A DNA stretch of 64,000 nucleotides from positions 248,001-312,000 of the forward strand of contig NZ_JAZHOB010000004.1 of the NCBI RefSeq assembly GCF_048751585.1. Direction: 5' to 3'. Both the position numbers and the translations under genes were made by a program. Every line of letters begins with the position of its first letter. Within the stretch, counting starts at the first letter, position 1. Shown here one piece after another: positions 16,412-25,145 of this stretch. The notes beneath the pieces are model-generated. The model did no database searches, was not told where the DNA came from, and worked only from the letters and a program-made list of their open reading frames with translations. The DNA comes from G025836975 sp048751585 (GTDB lineage: Bacteria; Pseudomonadota; Gammaproteobacteria; Burkholderiales; Burkholderiaceae_B).

Positions 16412-17847
16412 CTGGCGCCATGCGGCTTGGGAGCAGCATCCTTGGCCGCCTGCCCGCGCCCTTGGCCAGGCCGGCTCAGCAACCGCTCCAGCACATCGAA
16501 TAGACGCGAATCTTCCGACTGCGCCACATTGAAGCGCAAAAACGATCCGGCCGACTGGGACAAGCTGAATACATTTCCCGGCGCGAGCACTACTCCATGA
16601 TCGAGCGCCCGGCGGCTAAGCGTCAACGCGTCGACGCCGTCGGGCAAGCCGCACCACAGAAACATTCCGCCCCGGGGCCGCATCCACGGCTGTATGCCCA
16701 AGGTCGCCAGCCGCTCGGCCGCCGGCCCCATCGCATGCGCCAGCCGCAGGCGCAAGCCTTCGGTGTGCCGTCGATAGCTCCCTTCGCTCAACATCCGATG
16801 AACCAGCTCGGCCGATAGCCGGCTGCCGCCGAATGTCGTGGCTATCTTCAGGTCCGCCAGGGCGTCTATCCATTCGGGCCGGGCGGCAATATAGCCGCAG
16901 CGCACCGAGGCCGAAAGCGTCTTGGAAAAGCTGCCCACATGCACCACCCGATTCAAGCCATCGAAGGCGGCCAGGCGCGGCGACGGCTCCGGTTCGAAAT
17001 CGGCGAAGATGTCGTCCTCGATGATGGTCAAGTCATACTGCTCGGCCAGCTTGAGCACGCGGTGGGCCGCCAGCGGCGAAAGCGCCGCGCCCGTGGGATT
17101 GTGCAGCGCCGAGTTGGTCAGGTACAGGCGCGGCCGGTGCTCGGCAAGGGCCCGCTCGAAACGCGGCAGATCCGGACCCGTCGGCGTATACGGCACCCCC
17201 ACGACCCTGGCATGGTGCGCACGCAGCAAAGCATGGAAATTGAAGTAGCAGGGGTCATCCACCAGCACGGTATCGCCCGGCTCCAGCAGAAATCGGCACA
17301 GCAGATCCAGGGCTTGCGTACCGCAATCGGCCAGCAGAATCTGGTCGGGCGCGGCATCGATCGCGCTGTCATGAAGCCGGCGGGCCAACAGTTTCCTTAG
17401 CGGTGCAAAACCCAAAGTCGTGTCGTAGTTGGCCAATGCTCCGGCATCGGCTTTGGCAAGCGATCTCAAGGCGCGGCGTATGCTGTCCTGGGGCAGCCAT
17501 GACGGCGGCAGCCAGCCGCAACCCGGCTTGAGCAGCCCTTCTTCAGAGTCCAGCGCCTGGCGGGCCACCCATAAGGGATCGATCTCGCGATCCAGCCTGG
17601 GGCCGATATCGGTCAGTGACAGGGGGGGCGTGGGCGCCGATACGTAGAACCCCGAACCCCTCCTGGCAAAGATCGTCCCCTCCGCCGCCAGGCGATCATA
17701 AGCGTCGACGACCGTCGACTTGGACACTTTCATATAGCCGGCCAGAGCGCGTATGGACGGCAGCCGGGCTCCGGTAATCAACTGGCGCCCGGCAATGCGT
17801 TGATGAATTTCGCGCATGACATGCGCCGTCAGCGTCATAGCTTCCAA
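16393..17847 (-). CDS. MocR-type (GntR/aminotransferase) transcriptional regulator
   Basis: 484 aa. N-terminal GntR winged helix (about 5-75: ITGARLPSIRALAGYMKVSKSTVVDAYDRLAAEGTI...) fused to a class I aminotransferase-like domain (about 115-465) with the PLP Lys in HVGSFSKTLSASVRCGYIA. MocR proteins bind PLP and usually regulate a divergent gene; here the EamA-family exporter 148 bp away is the obvious target. Four GTAC half-sites lie in the gap. It could be named PdxR-like, but no pyridoxine genes are nearby. Confidence 0.92.
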   Translation of the reverse strand: MEAMTLTAHVMREIHQRIAGRQLITGARLPSIRALAGYMKVSKSTVVDAYDRLAAEGTIFARRGSGFYVSAPTPPLSLTDIGPRLDREIDPLWVARQALDSEEGLLKPGCGWLPPSWLPQDSIRRALRSLAKADAGALANYDTTLGFAPLRKLLARRLHDSAIDAAPDQILLADCGTQALDLLCRFLLEPGDTVLVDDPCYFNFHALLRAHHARVVGVPYTPTGPDLPRFERALAEHRPRLYLTNSALHNPTGAALSPLAAHRVLKLAEQYDLTIIEDDIFADFEPEPSPRLAAFDGLNRVVHVGSFSKTLSASVRCGYIAARPEWIDALADLKIATTFGGSRLSAELVHRMLSEGSYRRHTEGLRLRLAHAMGPAAERLATLGIQPWMRPRGGMFLWCGLPDGVDALTLSRRALDHGVVLAPGNVFSLSQSAGSFLRFNVAQSEDSRLFDVLERLLSRPGQGRGQAAKDAAPKPHGASYSVVS

Positions 17848-17882
17848 TGTGACCTCCGGGTTTCCATCACTGTATTTTCTGG

Positions 17883-17927
17883 ACTGTACTTATATATGTA
17901 CCAGTACGGATTTTTATAATTGTACTG
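17883..17927. promoter_or_regulatory. Candidate MocR operator with four GTAC half-sites over a TATAAT
   Basis: GTAC occurs at 17886, 17898, 17904 and 17922, at spacings of 12, 6 and 18 bp. CAGTAC (17902-17907) and GTACTG (17922-17927) form a perfect inverted repeat; ACTGTAC (17883-17889) and GTACCAGT (17898-17905) form an imperfect one. A TATAAT at 17915-17920 facing the exporter gene lies between the half-sites. Confidence 0.6.
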
Positions 17928-17995
17928 ATGTGTATCTGGTAAGACGAAACGGAAAGAATCATTATTCCAGCCATTGAATCAAAACAGGGGAAATA

Positions 17996-18862
17996 ATGCG
18001 TGACGCTTCCAAGGGCTGGATGAACGGACTGGTGGGCGTGGCCATCTTCAGCGGATCGCTGCCCGCCACCCGTGTGGCGGTGGCTGGTTTCGATCCGGTA
18101 TTCCTGACGGCGGCCCGGGCCGCCATCGCGGGCATGCTGGCTCTTGCCCTGCTTATCATGCAGCGCAGCGGGCGCCCCTCGTCACGGGACATGGCCAGTC
18201 TGTCGACCGTGGCACTGGGCGTGGTTGTCGGATTCCCGCTTTTCTCGGCGCTGGCCCTGCAACACATCACAGCGGCGCGCTCCCTGGTCTTCATCGGCCT
18301 GCTGCCCTTGTCCACCGCCATTTTCGGCGTCATACGCGGCAAGGAACGGCCTCGCCCCGCTTTTTGGCTGTTCGCGATCCTGGGCAGCGCCTGCGTGGCG
18401 GGATTCGCCCTGGCGCAGGACGCCCATTCCTCGTGGCGCGGCGACCTGCTGATGCTTGGCGCCATCCTGACTTGCGGCTACGGATACGCGGAGGGCGGGC
18501 GCCTATCGCGCCATATGGGGGGCTGGGAGGTGATTTCCTGGGCGCTGGTGCTGTCGCTGCCCTTCATGGCGGCCCTGGGCATCGCCACGCAGCCGCAAGC
18601 ATGGCGGCAGATAGGCATGCCCGCCTGGATAGGCCTGGGCTATGTGTCCTTGTTCAGTATGCTGATCGGCTTTATTTTCTGGTATCGCGGCTTGGCCCAG
18701 GGGGGCATCGCCGCCGTGGGCCAATTGCAATTGCTGCAACCGTTCATGGGTTTGGCGCTGGCCGCCGCCATCCTGGGAGAAAGCGTCAGTTTGCCCATGA
18801 TGGCCGCAACGGTTGCCGTAGTGGCTTGCGTGGCGGGGACGCGCATCTTTGCCAAGAGGTAG
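17996..18862 (+). CDS. EamA/DMT-family exporter
   Basis: 288 aa with about ten hydrophobic helices in two repeated EamA halves (about 10-135 and 148-285), the drug/metabolite transporter architecture. The second half contains SLFSMLIGFIFWYRGLAQGGIAAVGQLQLLQPFMGL, a typical EamA signature. The substrate is unknown; in this family amino acids or related metabolites are common. Divergent transcription from the MocR gene suggests control by that PLP-sensing regulator. Confidence 0.88.
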   Translation: MRDASKGWMNGLVGVAIFSGSLPATRVAVAGFDPVFLTAARAAIAGMLALALLIMQRSGRPSSRDMASLSTVALGVVVGFPLFSALALQHITAARSLVFIGLLPLSTAIFGVIRGKERPRPAFWLFAILGSACVAGFALAQDAHSSWRGDLLMLGAILTCGYGYAEGGRLSRHMGGWEVISWALVLSLPFMAALGIATQPQAWRQIGMPAWIGLGYVSLFSMLIGFIFWYRGLAQGGIAAVGQLQLLQPFMGLALAAAILGESVSLPMMAATVAVVACVAGTRIFAKR

Positions 18863-18877
18863 CGGCCTGAAAGCAAA

Positions 18878-18901
18878 CGGCGCAAGCATATGCTTGCGCC
18901 G
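18878..18901. terminator. 24-bp perfect palindrome between convergent genes
   Basis: Positions 18878-18901 are a perfect palindrome (arms CGGCGCAAGCAT and complement) between the exporter stop codon and the end of the small minus-strand gene. It could act as a bidirectional hairpin terminator, although neither side has a proper T-run. Confidence 0.5.
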
Positions 18902-18938
18902 AATGTATGCAGGCCTAAAAAAGCCGATGCGCGGAAAA

Positions 18939-19133
18939 CTAGGCCGTCACGTGCAATTGCGTTCCCACCGAACCAAAAGTGGCCAGCTTGGGCATGGAGT
19001 CCATGATGCTGGCAATGGTCTGAGCCTGATTGTCGAGCACTTTGCGCAACAGGACATTTTGCTGCTCTTGAGCGGCATTGAATCCTTGAAGGCTTAAGGC
19101 GGCACTGACGGTGCTCTCGACAGACATATCCAT
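18939..19133 (-). CDS. YjfB-like putative motility protein
   Basis: 64 aa. The pattern MSVESTVSAALSLQ...QQNVLLRKVLDNQAQTIASIMDSM matches the small YjfB family annotated as putative motility proteins; the function is not established. Composition suggests two amphipathic helices and no signal peptide. It sits 59 bp downstream of a diguanylate cyclase gene on the same strand, which fits a link to motility/sessility control but does not prove one. Confidence 0.7.
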   Translation of the reverse strand: MDMSVESTVSAALSLQGFNAAQEQQNVLLRKVLDNQAQTIASIMDSMPKLATFGSVGTQLHVTA

Positions 19134-19192
19134 GGCGACTCCGGTTGGGTAAAGAAACCAGCGTCCAGCATAACGGAGGCCAAACGCATTGT

Positions 19193-20809
19193 CTAGTCGA
19201 AAAAACAGATCCGCAAGCGGCCAGCCCGCTTGGCCTGATACATGGCCGTATCCGCCCGCGTCATCAATTGCGATCCCGAAACGGGCTGGCCGGTATACAG
19301 CGCCACCCCTATGGATACGCCAAGCGTGAACTGGTGATTGCCGACAGTATGAGGCGCACAGATCGAAGCCATATATTGCCGAGCCAGGCGCTCCGCATCC
19401 GGGCGGGGGTCCGCCAGATTGGCCAGCAGTATCACGAATTCATCCCCGCCCAGGCGCGCCACCGTATCGGAACGCCGCCGCCCCTCGAGAAAGCGCCGCG
19501 CCACCTGGATCAGCACGGCATCGCCCATGGAATGGCCGAACTCGTCGTTGATGGGCTTGAAACAATCCAGGTCGCAAAACAGCAGAGCGAAACTCGTCCC
19601 ATTGCGCTTGGCCAGATCCAGCGTGTACTGCAGGCGGCTTTCCAGCATCTGCCGGTTGTACAGGCCCGTCAGCGTATCGTGGTGCGCCAGGAAAGACAGG
19701 CGCTCTTCCCTTTCTTTAAGCACAAGCTCGTTCGCGCGCAATTTCGCCAATAGATAATTGAAGCCGCGCACCAGGCCGCCGACCTCATCGTCGCGTACGA
19801 TGGGCAAGGCCTCCAGCGGGCGCTTTCCATCGGCCATTTCCCGCATGGACTGAGCGCTTTCGGTAAGAGGCCGCAATATGCGCGGCAACAGCAGCAGCAA
19901 AAGCAGCATGACCCCTATCACAGCCACCGATGTGCTCTGCACGACCAAGATCCGGAACTCATTCACCGGACGGAACGCCTCTTGCGTGGGTATGCGCGCC
20001 ACCACAAACCAGCCGGTGCCGGGTACGCTGGCCATGGCGGAAAGCTCCTCAACCCCTTGTGCGTTGACCGTTACGCCGGTGCCGCGATAGCCGGCCATCG
20101 CACGGTCGTGCAGCAGGTTCACTCCCGGCGGCGGCGTAGGCTGCAAGATCATCTTGGGCACACTGGAACTGATAAAAAGCTGATCCCCAGGAGAAATCAA
20201 TAAGAAGCCCCCGCGATGGCCAAATTGATTCTCTTGTATGTCGCGCAAAAAACCGTCTGCGCTCAGGTCCGCGATGCCTCCCAATACCGCTACAGGCTGA
20301 TGGCTGTTGTTCCGGACCGCCGAGCTCACGATAATGATCGGCTGGCCAGTCACGCTGGAGCGCTCAGGGCGGCTAAGAATCGATATATTGCTTGCCAGCG
20401 CGGCCTGAAACCAGGCGCTATCCGAAAAATCCTGTTTTTCTTCCGGAGGCCAGGGCCCTTCGCCGACCGCTATCCGCTTGCCCTGAGGATCGACAAGAAA
20501 TATTCCACCGGCGAAAAGCGGATTCAGGCGGTGGCGCTCGTGCAGCCACTCCTGCAATGGCTTGGGCTGGCCAAGCAGTTCCGCAGGCAGTGTGCGCGCC
20601 AGCTCGGCAATGAATTCCCGCCGGCTTCTGACGCTATATTCGACATCGCGCGCAATATACGAGGCGATGGCAAGCTGCTGATCGTCAATAAGCTGATGCA
20701 GCGTGTCTTGTGCGAATGGAAGCGCGACGATGAACCGAAAAACGATATTCGCAAGCATCAGCCCGGCGCCCAGGGCGAGTATGCGAAACTTTATCGTCTT
20801 GAAATTCAT
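19193..20809 (-). CDS. Membrane-bound diguanylate cyclase (Cache-HAMP-like-GGDEF)
   Basis: 538 aa. An N-terminal membrane helix (about 9-29), a periplasmic Cache-type sensor (about 35-275), a second membrane helix (about 280-305), a HAMP-like linker (about 306-360) and a C-terminal GGDEF domain (about 375-538). The active-site motif GGDEF is intact at 454-458 and is preceded by the inhibitory I-site RRSD (445-448), so it should make c-di-GMP and be product-inhibited. The ligand of the Cache domain is unknown. Confidence 0.93.
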   Translation of the reverse strand: MNFKTIKFRILALGAGLMLANIVFRFIVALPFAQDTLHQLIDDQQLAIASYIARDVEYSVRSRREFIAELARTLPAELLGQPKPLQEWLHERHRLNPLFAGGIFLVDPQGKRIAVGEGPWPPEEKQDFSDSAWFQAALASNISILSRPERSSVTGQPIIIVSSAVRNNSHQPVAVLGGIADLSADGFLRDIQENQFGHRGGFLLISPGDQLFISSSVPKMILQPTPPPGVNLLHDRAMAGYRGTGVTVNAQGVEELSAMASVPGTGWFVVARIPTQEAFRPVNEFRILVVQSTSVAVIGVMLLLLLLLPRILRPLTESAQSMREMADGKRPLEALPIVRDDEVGGLVRGFNYLLAKLRANELVLKEREERLSFLAHHDTLTGLYNRQMLESRLQYTLDLAKRNGTSFALLFCDLDCFKPINDEFGHSMGDAVLIQVARRFLEGRRRSDTVARLGGDEFVILLANLADPRPDAERLARQYMASICAPHTVGNHQFTLGVSIGVALYTGQPVSGSQLMTRADTAMYQAKRAGRLRICFFD

Positions 20810-20911
20810 CCTGCCATCGTGCCGAGGACATAGGAAGCCATTTACGTATACCAGGAGAAACAGTCAGATATATATGAACACAATTCCAACTGTTTTGCTA
20901 TCCCGCCGACA

Positions 20912-22201
20912 TTACAGATTGGCGACGCCATCGTAAGTATCACGCCCTGCCGCCTGCTTGCGGGCGCGGCGCTTGCGCGCCCAGATCACTATTCCGGTAA
21001 TCGACAGCATGGCCACCACGAGTCCCATCAGCGACATCATGACCCGGCCCGGGAAGCCCAGGATGCGGCCCGAATGCAAGGGAAACTGCAATTGGACGAA
21101 GATGTCCGCCGCCGTGCCCTTCCAGGGCAGGTAGTCGCCCAGATAACGGCCGTCCGTGCCGTCGAAATACATATTCGCTATTGCCATGCCGCCACTGCCA
21201 TGATCGGCTCCGGGATGGAAGAAGGCAATGCTATAGAAGCCCAGATTGCGCGCATAGAAAATGCCGCCGGGCGGCCGCTCCCAGTCTTGCCGGCCGGCCT
21301 GCTCGCGGGATAGTTCCAGCGCCTGTCCGAAACCGATACGCGGCTCGATGGGTTGATTCAACGGCGACATGGGGCGCGTTTCGAATGGGCCCGGCGTCAC
21401 TTGGGAAACCAGGGACATGGCGGGGAAGAACACCTCGCGGTACAGGTTCAGCGAAAACGACGTGAAGGCAATGACAAGAATGACGCCCCACACCCACAGC
21501 CCGGCGGCCCGATGCAAGTCGAAATTCAGCTTGTAGCCGCCCGCTGCCCAACGCACGCGCCAGGCCGGCATCCAGCGTTGCCACCAACCGCGGCCGTTCG
21601 AGGGCAGCGGCGCGTCCGAATTGACCAATCCGCCACGGGCCCCCGCCTGCTTGCGGCGCTGCGGCAAGGTAAGGTATAGCGCCACAAAGCTGTCCAGCAG
21701 CCAGACCAGGGCAACAATGCCCATGAATTGGTAGCCCCAGCGGTCGGAACCCCAGAATGCGGGGATGTGCAGGCTTTCATGCAGGTCGCGCAGAAACGGC
21801 ATCAGGGCGCGCCTGGACAGCGACACTTCGCCGGCATCGCGCCTGCCCACAATGGCCGCCGTTACCGGGTCGACGAATACTTGCGTATAGTCCAGCGAGT
21901 ACGGCTTGCCCGTGGCAAGGTCGATACGCGGCTGCACCAGATAGGTGGCGGCATGCCCTTCCTCGAAATGCAGGGGCACATACACCACCTGGGCATGCGG
22001 GTCGTCGGCCTCGATGACATCGATCAGGTCAATGGGCGAACGGAACTCGCCCTGGCTTTCGATCTTGTACAGATCGCTGTTCAGCCATTCATCGATCTCG
22101 TGCTCCCACGAAATCACCGCGCCGGTCAAGCCGGAGACGATCAGAAACAAAGCAATGAACAGCCCGGCCCAGCGGTGTATAAGTGTCGCAAACAATCTCA
22201 T
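20912..22201 (-). CDS. PepSY-associated transmembrane protein (iron-uptake reductase type)
   Basis: 429 aa. It starts with a membrane helix (RWAGLFIALFLIVSGLTGAVISWEHEID), then a periplasmic PepSY domain, and has further helices near 160-185, 235-255 and 385-405. The family members next to TonB-dependent receptors are thought to be inner-membrane ferric-siderophore reductases. Here the gene begins 11 bp after the siderophore receptor stop codon on the same strand, so it should share its iron-regulated promoter. Confidence 0.88.
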   Translation of the reverse strand: MRLFATLIHRWAGLFIALFLIVSGLTGAVISWEHEIDEWLNSDLYKIESQGEFRSPIDLIDVIEADDPHAQVVYVPLHFEEGHAATYLVQPRIDLATGKPYSLDYTQVFVDPVTAAIVGRRDAGEVSLSRRALMPFLRDLHESLHIPAFWGSDRWGYQFMGIVALVWLLDSFVALYLTLPQRRKQAGARGGLVNSDAPLPSNGRGWWQRWMPAWRVRWAAGGYKLNFDLHRAAGLWVWGVILVIAFTSFSLNLYREVFFPAMSLVSQVTPGPFETRPMSPLNQPIEPRIGFGQALELSREQAGRQDWERPPGGIFYARNLGFYSIAFFHPGADHGSGGMAIANMYFDGTDGRYLGDYLPWKGTAADIFVQLQFPLHSGRILGFPGRVMMSLMGLVVAMLSITGIVIWARKRRARKQAAGRDTYDGVANL

Positions 22202-22212
22202 GAAAATGCCGA

Positions 22213-24411
22213 TCAGTACTGCAATGAAGCCGACAGCATGACGGTGCGCGGCGCGCCCAGGACCAGGTAGCCGGCGCCCGGATAGCCGCCTGCCGACGCC
22301 CAGTAGTTCTTGTTGGCGACGTTGACGACATTGGCGCGCAGCGTCAGCAGGTGTCCGTCAAGCTCCGTAAGATAGCGTGCACCCAGGTCGAAACGCGTCC
22401 AGGCCGGCAGTTCCTGCTTATTGGCCGCATCGGCATATTGGGACGAGGTATACACCGCCTGCCCCGTCAGCGTCAGGCCGCCGGTGCCCGGAACATCCCA
22501 TTCCAGGCCCAGATTCGCCATGGTCCTGGGCACGCCGATGGCGCGATTGCCATCGTTGATGCCGCCCACCGTGCTGACCTGCTTGGCATCCAGCAAGGTT
22601 ACGCCGCCCAATACCCGGAAGCCGCGCACAGGTTCACCGTAGACGCTCAGCTCCGCGCCGCGGTTGCGCTGCTTGCCGTACACGCCATAAACCAGCGATT
22701 GCGGGTCGACATAAGCGGAAGGTTGATCCGAGGTGAACAGCGCCAGGCTGCCGCCGATTTTGCCGCCGTCGTATTTGATGCCGACTTCCTTCTGCTTGGT
22801 CTGGACTGGATCGAAGGTAGTGCCGGCGTTCATGACCGGACGCGCCGGAAAGCCTGATGTATTGGGCGCCGCGCTTATCTGGGACAAGCCCTCGATGTAA
22901 TTGCCGTAGAACGAGATCTGGTCGCTGGCCTTGACGACCAGGCCCGCCACCGGCGTTACGCGGCTGGAAGTATTCGAAGGCCCGTTGGACGCGCCCGTGT
23001 TGTAGTTGAACGACCTGCTGGAAATCTTCTGGTGACGCAAGCCGGCCGTGAACAGGACCCTGTCGTCCCAGAAGGACATGGTATCGGCGATGGCGAAGCT
23101 GGTGGTGCGTATGCTATCGGTCAGCAGCGGGCTCCCCAGGTCTCCGCCGACGAGGCTCGGCGTTTGCGGCAGCGCCACACGCGCCGGATCATACAAATTC
23201 GAATTCCCGCTGTCCGCATAGAACACATAGGCGTTGCGGCTGTCCCAGCGATAGTGGTTGGCGGACGCGTTGATGGTGTGTCCGACGCTGCCGGTATTGA
23301 ACTTTGCCCTTATGCCTATTTCGCCCGTCTTTACGATATCCTTGCGCGCGAACTTCGACCCGGACACGGTCATGTCGCCCGCCTGATTGATCACCTTGGG
23401 CGTGGACATGAAGGAAGACTCGTCGCTGCTGCGCCCACCCACCGCCGCCCACGTGGTGACCTTGTCGGTAATGTCGAACTCCCCGCGTATCGTGCCGAAC
23501 AAGTCGCGTTCGTTGGAATAGATATAGCCCGGCCCCAAATTGGTGCCGGCATTGGGCGCGGACGGTATGGGCAGGCCCGCATCGACATTGATGCTGGGCT
23601 GGGGATCCTTCAAGCGGTGATCCTGCCACCCCAAATCCGCCGACAGCCGAACACGCTCGCCGCGCCAGTCCAGCCCCAGGCCGAAGGCGCTCAATTCACG
23701 CTTTTCGTCGCTCACGGCCGTACCGCCGTCGCGGCGCACCGCATTCAGCCGGATGCCGGTGCTGTCGTCCGGACCGAAGCGCCTTGCCAGGTCCACCGCT
23801 GCGGACCCTTGATTGCCGCTTTCCCAACCCAGCGTCAGTTCGGACAGCGGCTCATTCGGCGCCCGCTTGGGAACCACGTTGATGGAGCCGCCCATGCCGG
23901 AGTTGCCCGGTGCCGCGCCGTTCAAGAAAGCATTCGCCCCGCGAAACACATCCAGCCGCTCGATGAATTCGCTGGCCAGATACTGGCGCGGCAACAATCC
24001 GTAAAGCCCGTTATAGGTTATGTCATCCGAAAACAGCGGAAATCCCCGAACCATGTAAACCTGCTGGAAATTGCCGAAGCCCCGCGCATTTCGCACACCG
24101 GGATCGTTCTGCAAGATGTCCGCGACGCTGGCCGCCTGCTGGTCCTTGATCAATTGATTGGTGTATTGCGTGCTGTTGAACGGGCTATCCATGGTATCCA
24201 GATTGCCCAGCAAACCCATGCGCCCGCCGCGCGACACCTGTCCGCCGGCATAGGCGGGCAACAGGCCCTCGGCGGAGGCATCGGCGCTGGACTGCACGGT
24301 AACGGGCGCCAAGGTCTCGACCGATGTGTCCGCCGAAGAGGTTTGCGCATAGACCGGAGCGCCCGCAAAGGCGGCGATGATCGCCGCGTGCAGGTATAGG
24401 CGTGTTGGCAT
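22213..24411 (-). CDS. TonB-dependent siderophore receptor
   Basis: About 732 aa from the ATG at 24411; the frame extends 69 bp further, but only this start gives a signal peptide (MPTRLYLHAAIIAAFAGAPVYA). A plug domain follows (about 75-190, including QQAASVADILQNDPGVRNARGFGNFQQVYMVRGF and the GMGGSINVVPKRAP segment), then a 22-strand barrel ending in SASLQY with a terminal aromatic residue. It imports ferric siderophores across the outer membrane using TonB. A Fur-like box lies 26 bp upstream. The likely specificity is hydroxamate or mixed, but this cannot be read from sequence. Confidence 0.93.
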   Translation of the reverse strand: MPTRLYLHAAIIAAFAGAPVYAQTSSADTSVETLAPVTVQSSADASAEGLLPAYAGGQVSRGGRMGLLGNLDTMDSPFNSTQYTNQLIKDQQAASVADILQNDPGVRNARGFGNFQQVYMVRGFPLFSDDITYNGLYGLLPRQYLASEFIERLDVFRGANAFLNGAAPGNSGMGGSINVVPKRAPNEPLSELTLGWESGNQGSAAVDLARRFGPDDSTGIRLNAVRRDGGTAVSDEKRELSAFGLGLDWRGERVRLSADLGWQDHRLKDPQPSINVDAGLPIPSAPNAGTNLGPGYIYSNERDLFGTIRGEFDITDKVTTWAAVGGRSSDESSFMSTPKVINQAGDMTVSGSKFARKDIVKTGEIGIRAKFNTGSVGHTINASANHYRWDSRNAYVFYADSGNSNLYDPARVALPQTPSLVGGDLGSPLLTDSIRTTSFAIADTMSFWDDRVLFTAGLRHQKISSRSFNYNTGASNGPSNTSSRVTPVAGLVVKASDQISFYGNYIEGLSQISAAPNTSGFPARPVMNAGTTFDPVQTKQKEVGIKYDGGKIGGSLALFTSDQPSAYVDPQSLVYGVYGKQRNRGAELSVYGEPVRGFRVLGGVTLLDAKQVSTVGGINDGNRAIGVPRTMANLGLEWDVPGTGGLTLTGQAVYTSSQYADAANKQELPAWTRFDLGARYLTELDGHLLTLRANVVNVANKNYWASAGGYPGAGYLVLGAPRTVMLSASLQY

Positions 24412-24436
24412 GATGGGCCTGGATAGAAATTGATAT

Positions 24437-24451
24437 TGAGAATGATCCGCA
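24437..24451 (-). promoter_or_regulatory. Fur-box-like site upstream of the siderophore receptor
   Basis: On the minus strand the 15-mer TGCGGATCATTCTCA matches the 7-1-7 Fur consensus (TGATAATnATTATCA) at 11 of 14 informative positions. It lies between the receptor start and its presumed promoter, so iron repression is expected. Confidence 0.6.
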
Positions 24452-24529
24452 TTATTACGCAGATCAACTCCGCAGGTCAATGCCGCTCGGCCGCGACTTG
24501 GTTCAGGGCGACTCGTTGGATAAGATGGC

Positions 24530-25144
24530 TCAGCGCCATTCGTCGCGGTAAACGAACTTGGGCATCTGCCAGTTAAAGCGCAGCGCCAGCATGCGCAGGG
24601 CCAAGCCCGCCGACATGGACGCGATCATCGAGAGATTCAGACCGACTCCCAGATGCTGCGCGCCTATGAACAAGCCGCCTGTCAATACCGAAACGCTGGC
24701 ATACAGCTCCTTGCGCAACAGCAGGGGAATGTCGTTGCACAGGATGTCGCGCAGCATGCCGCCCGCGCAGCCGGTAATCATGCCGCTGATGAGCACCACC
24801 GTAATGGGCAGTTCCATGCGCAATGCGATCTGACAGCCGATTACAGTAAAGACCACCAGCCCCAGGGCATCCAGCCACAGGAAAAGACTGCGCAAGCGCC
24901 GCATGACCGGCGCGATCAAGGCGGTAAGCAACGCCGCCCCCGCCGTTATCCACAAGTACTCCGGATGCAGCACCCAGGTTACCGGGTAATGGCCCAGCAC
25001 CACATCGCGCAAGGTGCCGCCGCCCAGCGCCGTCACACAGGCAATGATGCAAACCCCTATCCAATCCATGTCGCGCCGGCCCGCCGCCAGGGCGGCGGTC
25101 ATGGCCTCCGCGGTGATGGCGATCAGGTACAGGGCCAGCAGCAT
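24530..25144 (-). CDS. TRIC-type cation channel family protein (UPF0126)
   Basis: 204 aa with about seven membrane helices in two repeated halves, each with a glycine-rich motif (ALGGGTLRDVVLG near 40 and GCAGGMLRDILCNDIPLLLR near 126). This is the bacterial TRIC/YadS family, trimeric K+-permeable channels in the inner membrane. The start lies 1 bp after the ampG stop, so the two are probably co-translated and form the tail of the met operon. The physiological role here is unknown. Confidence 0.88.
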   Translation of the reverse strand: MLLALYLIAITAEAMTAALAAGRRDMDWIGVCIIACVTALGGGTLRDVVLGHYPVTWVLHPEYLWITAGAALLTALIAPVMRRLRSLFLWLDALGLVVFTVIGCQIALRMELPITVVLISGMITGCAGGMLRDILCNDIPLLLRKELYASVSVLTGGLFIGAQHLGVGLNLSMIASMSAGLALRMLALRFNWQMPKFVYRDEWR

Positions 25145-25145
25145 G

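Noticed and set aside
23032..24399. 455-aa plus-strand frame opposite the siderophore receptor
   Set aside because: Antisense to a clear TonB-dependent receptor; no family resemblance.
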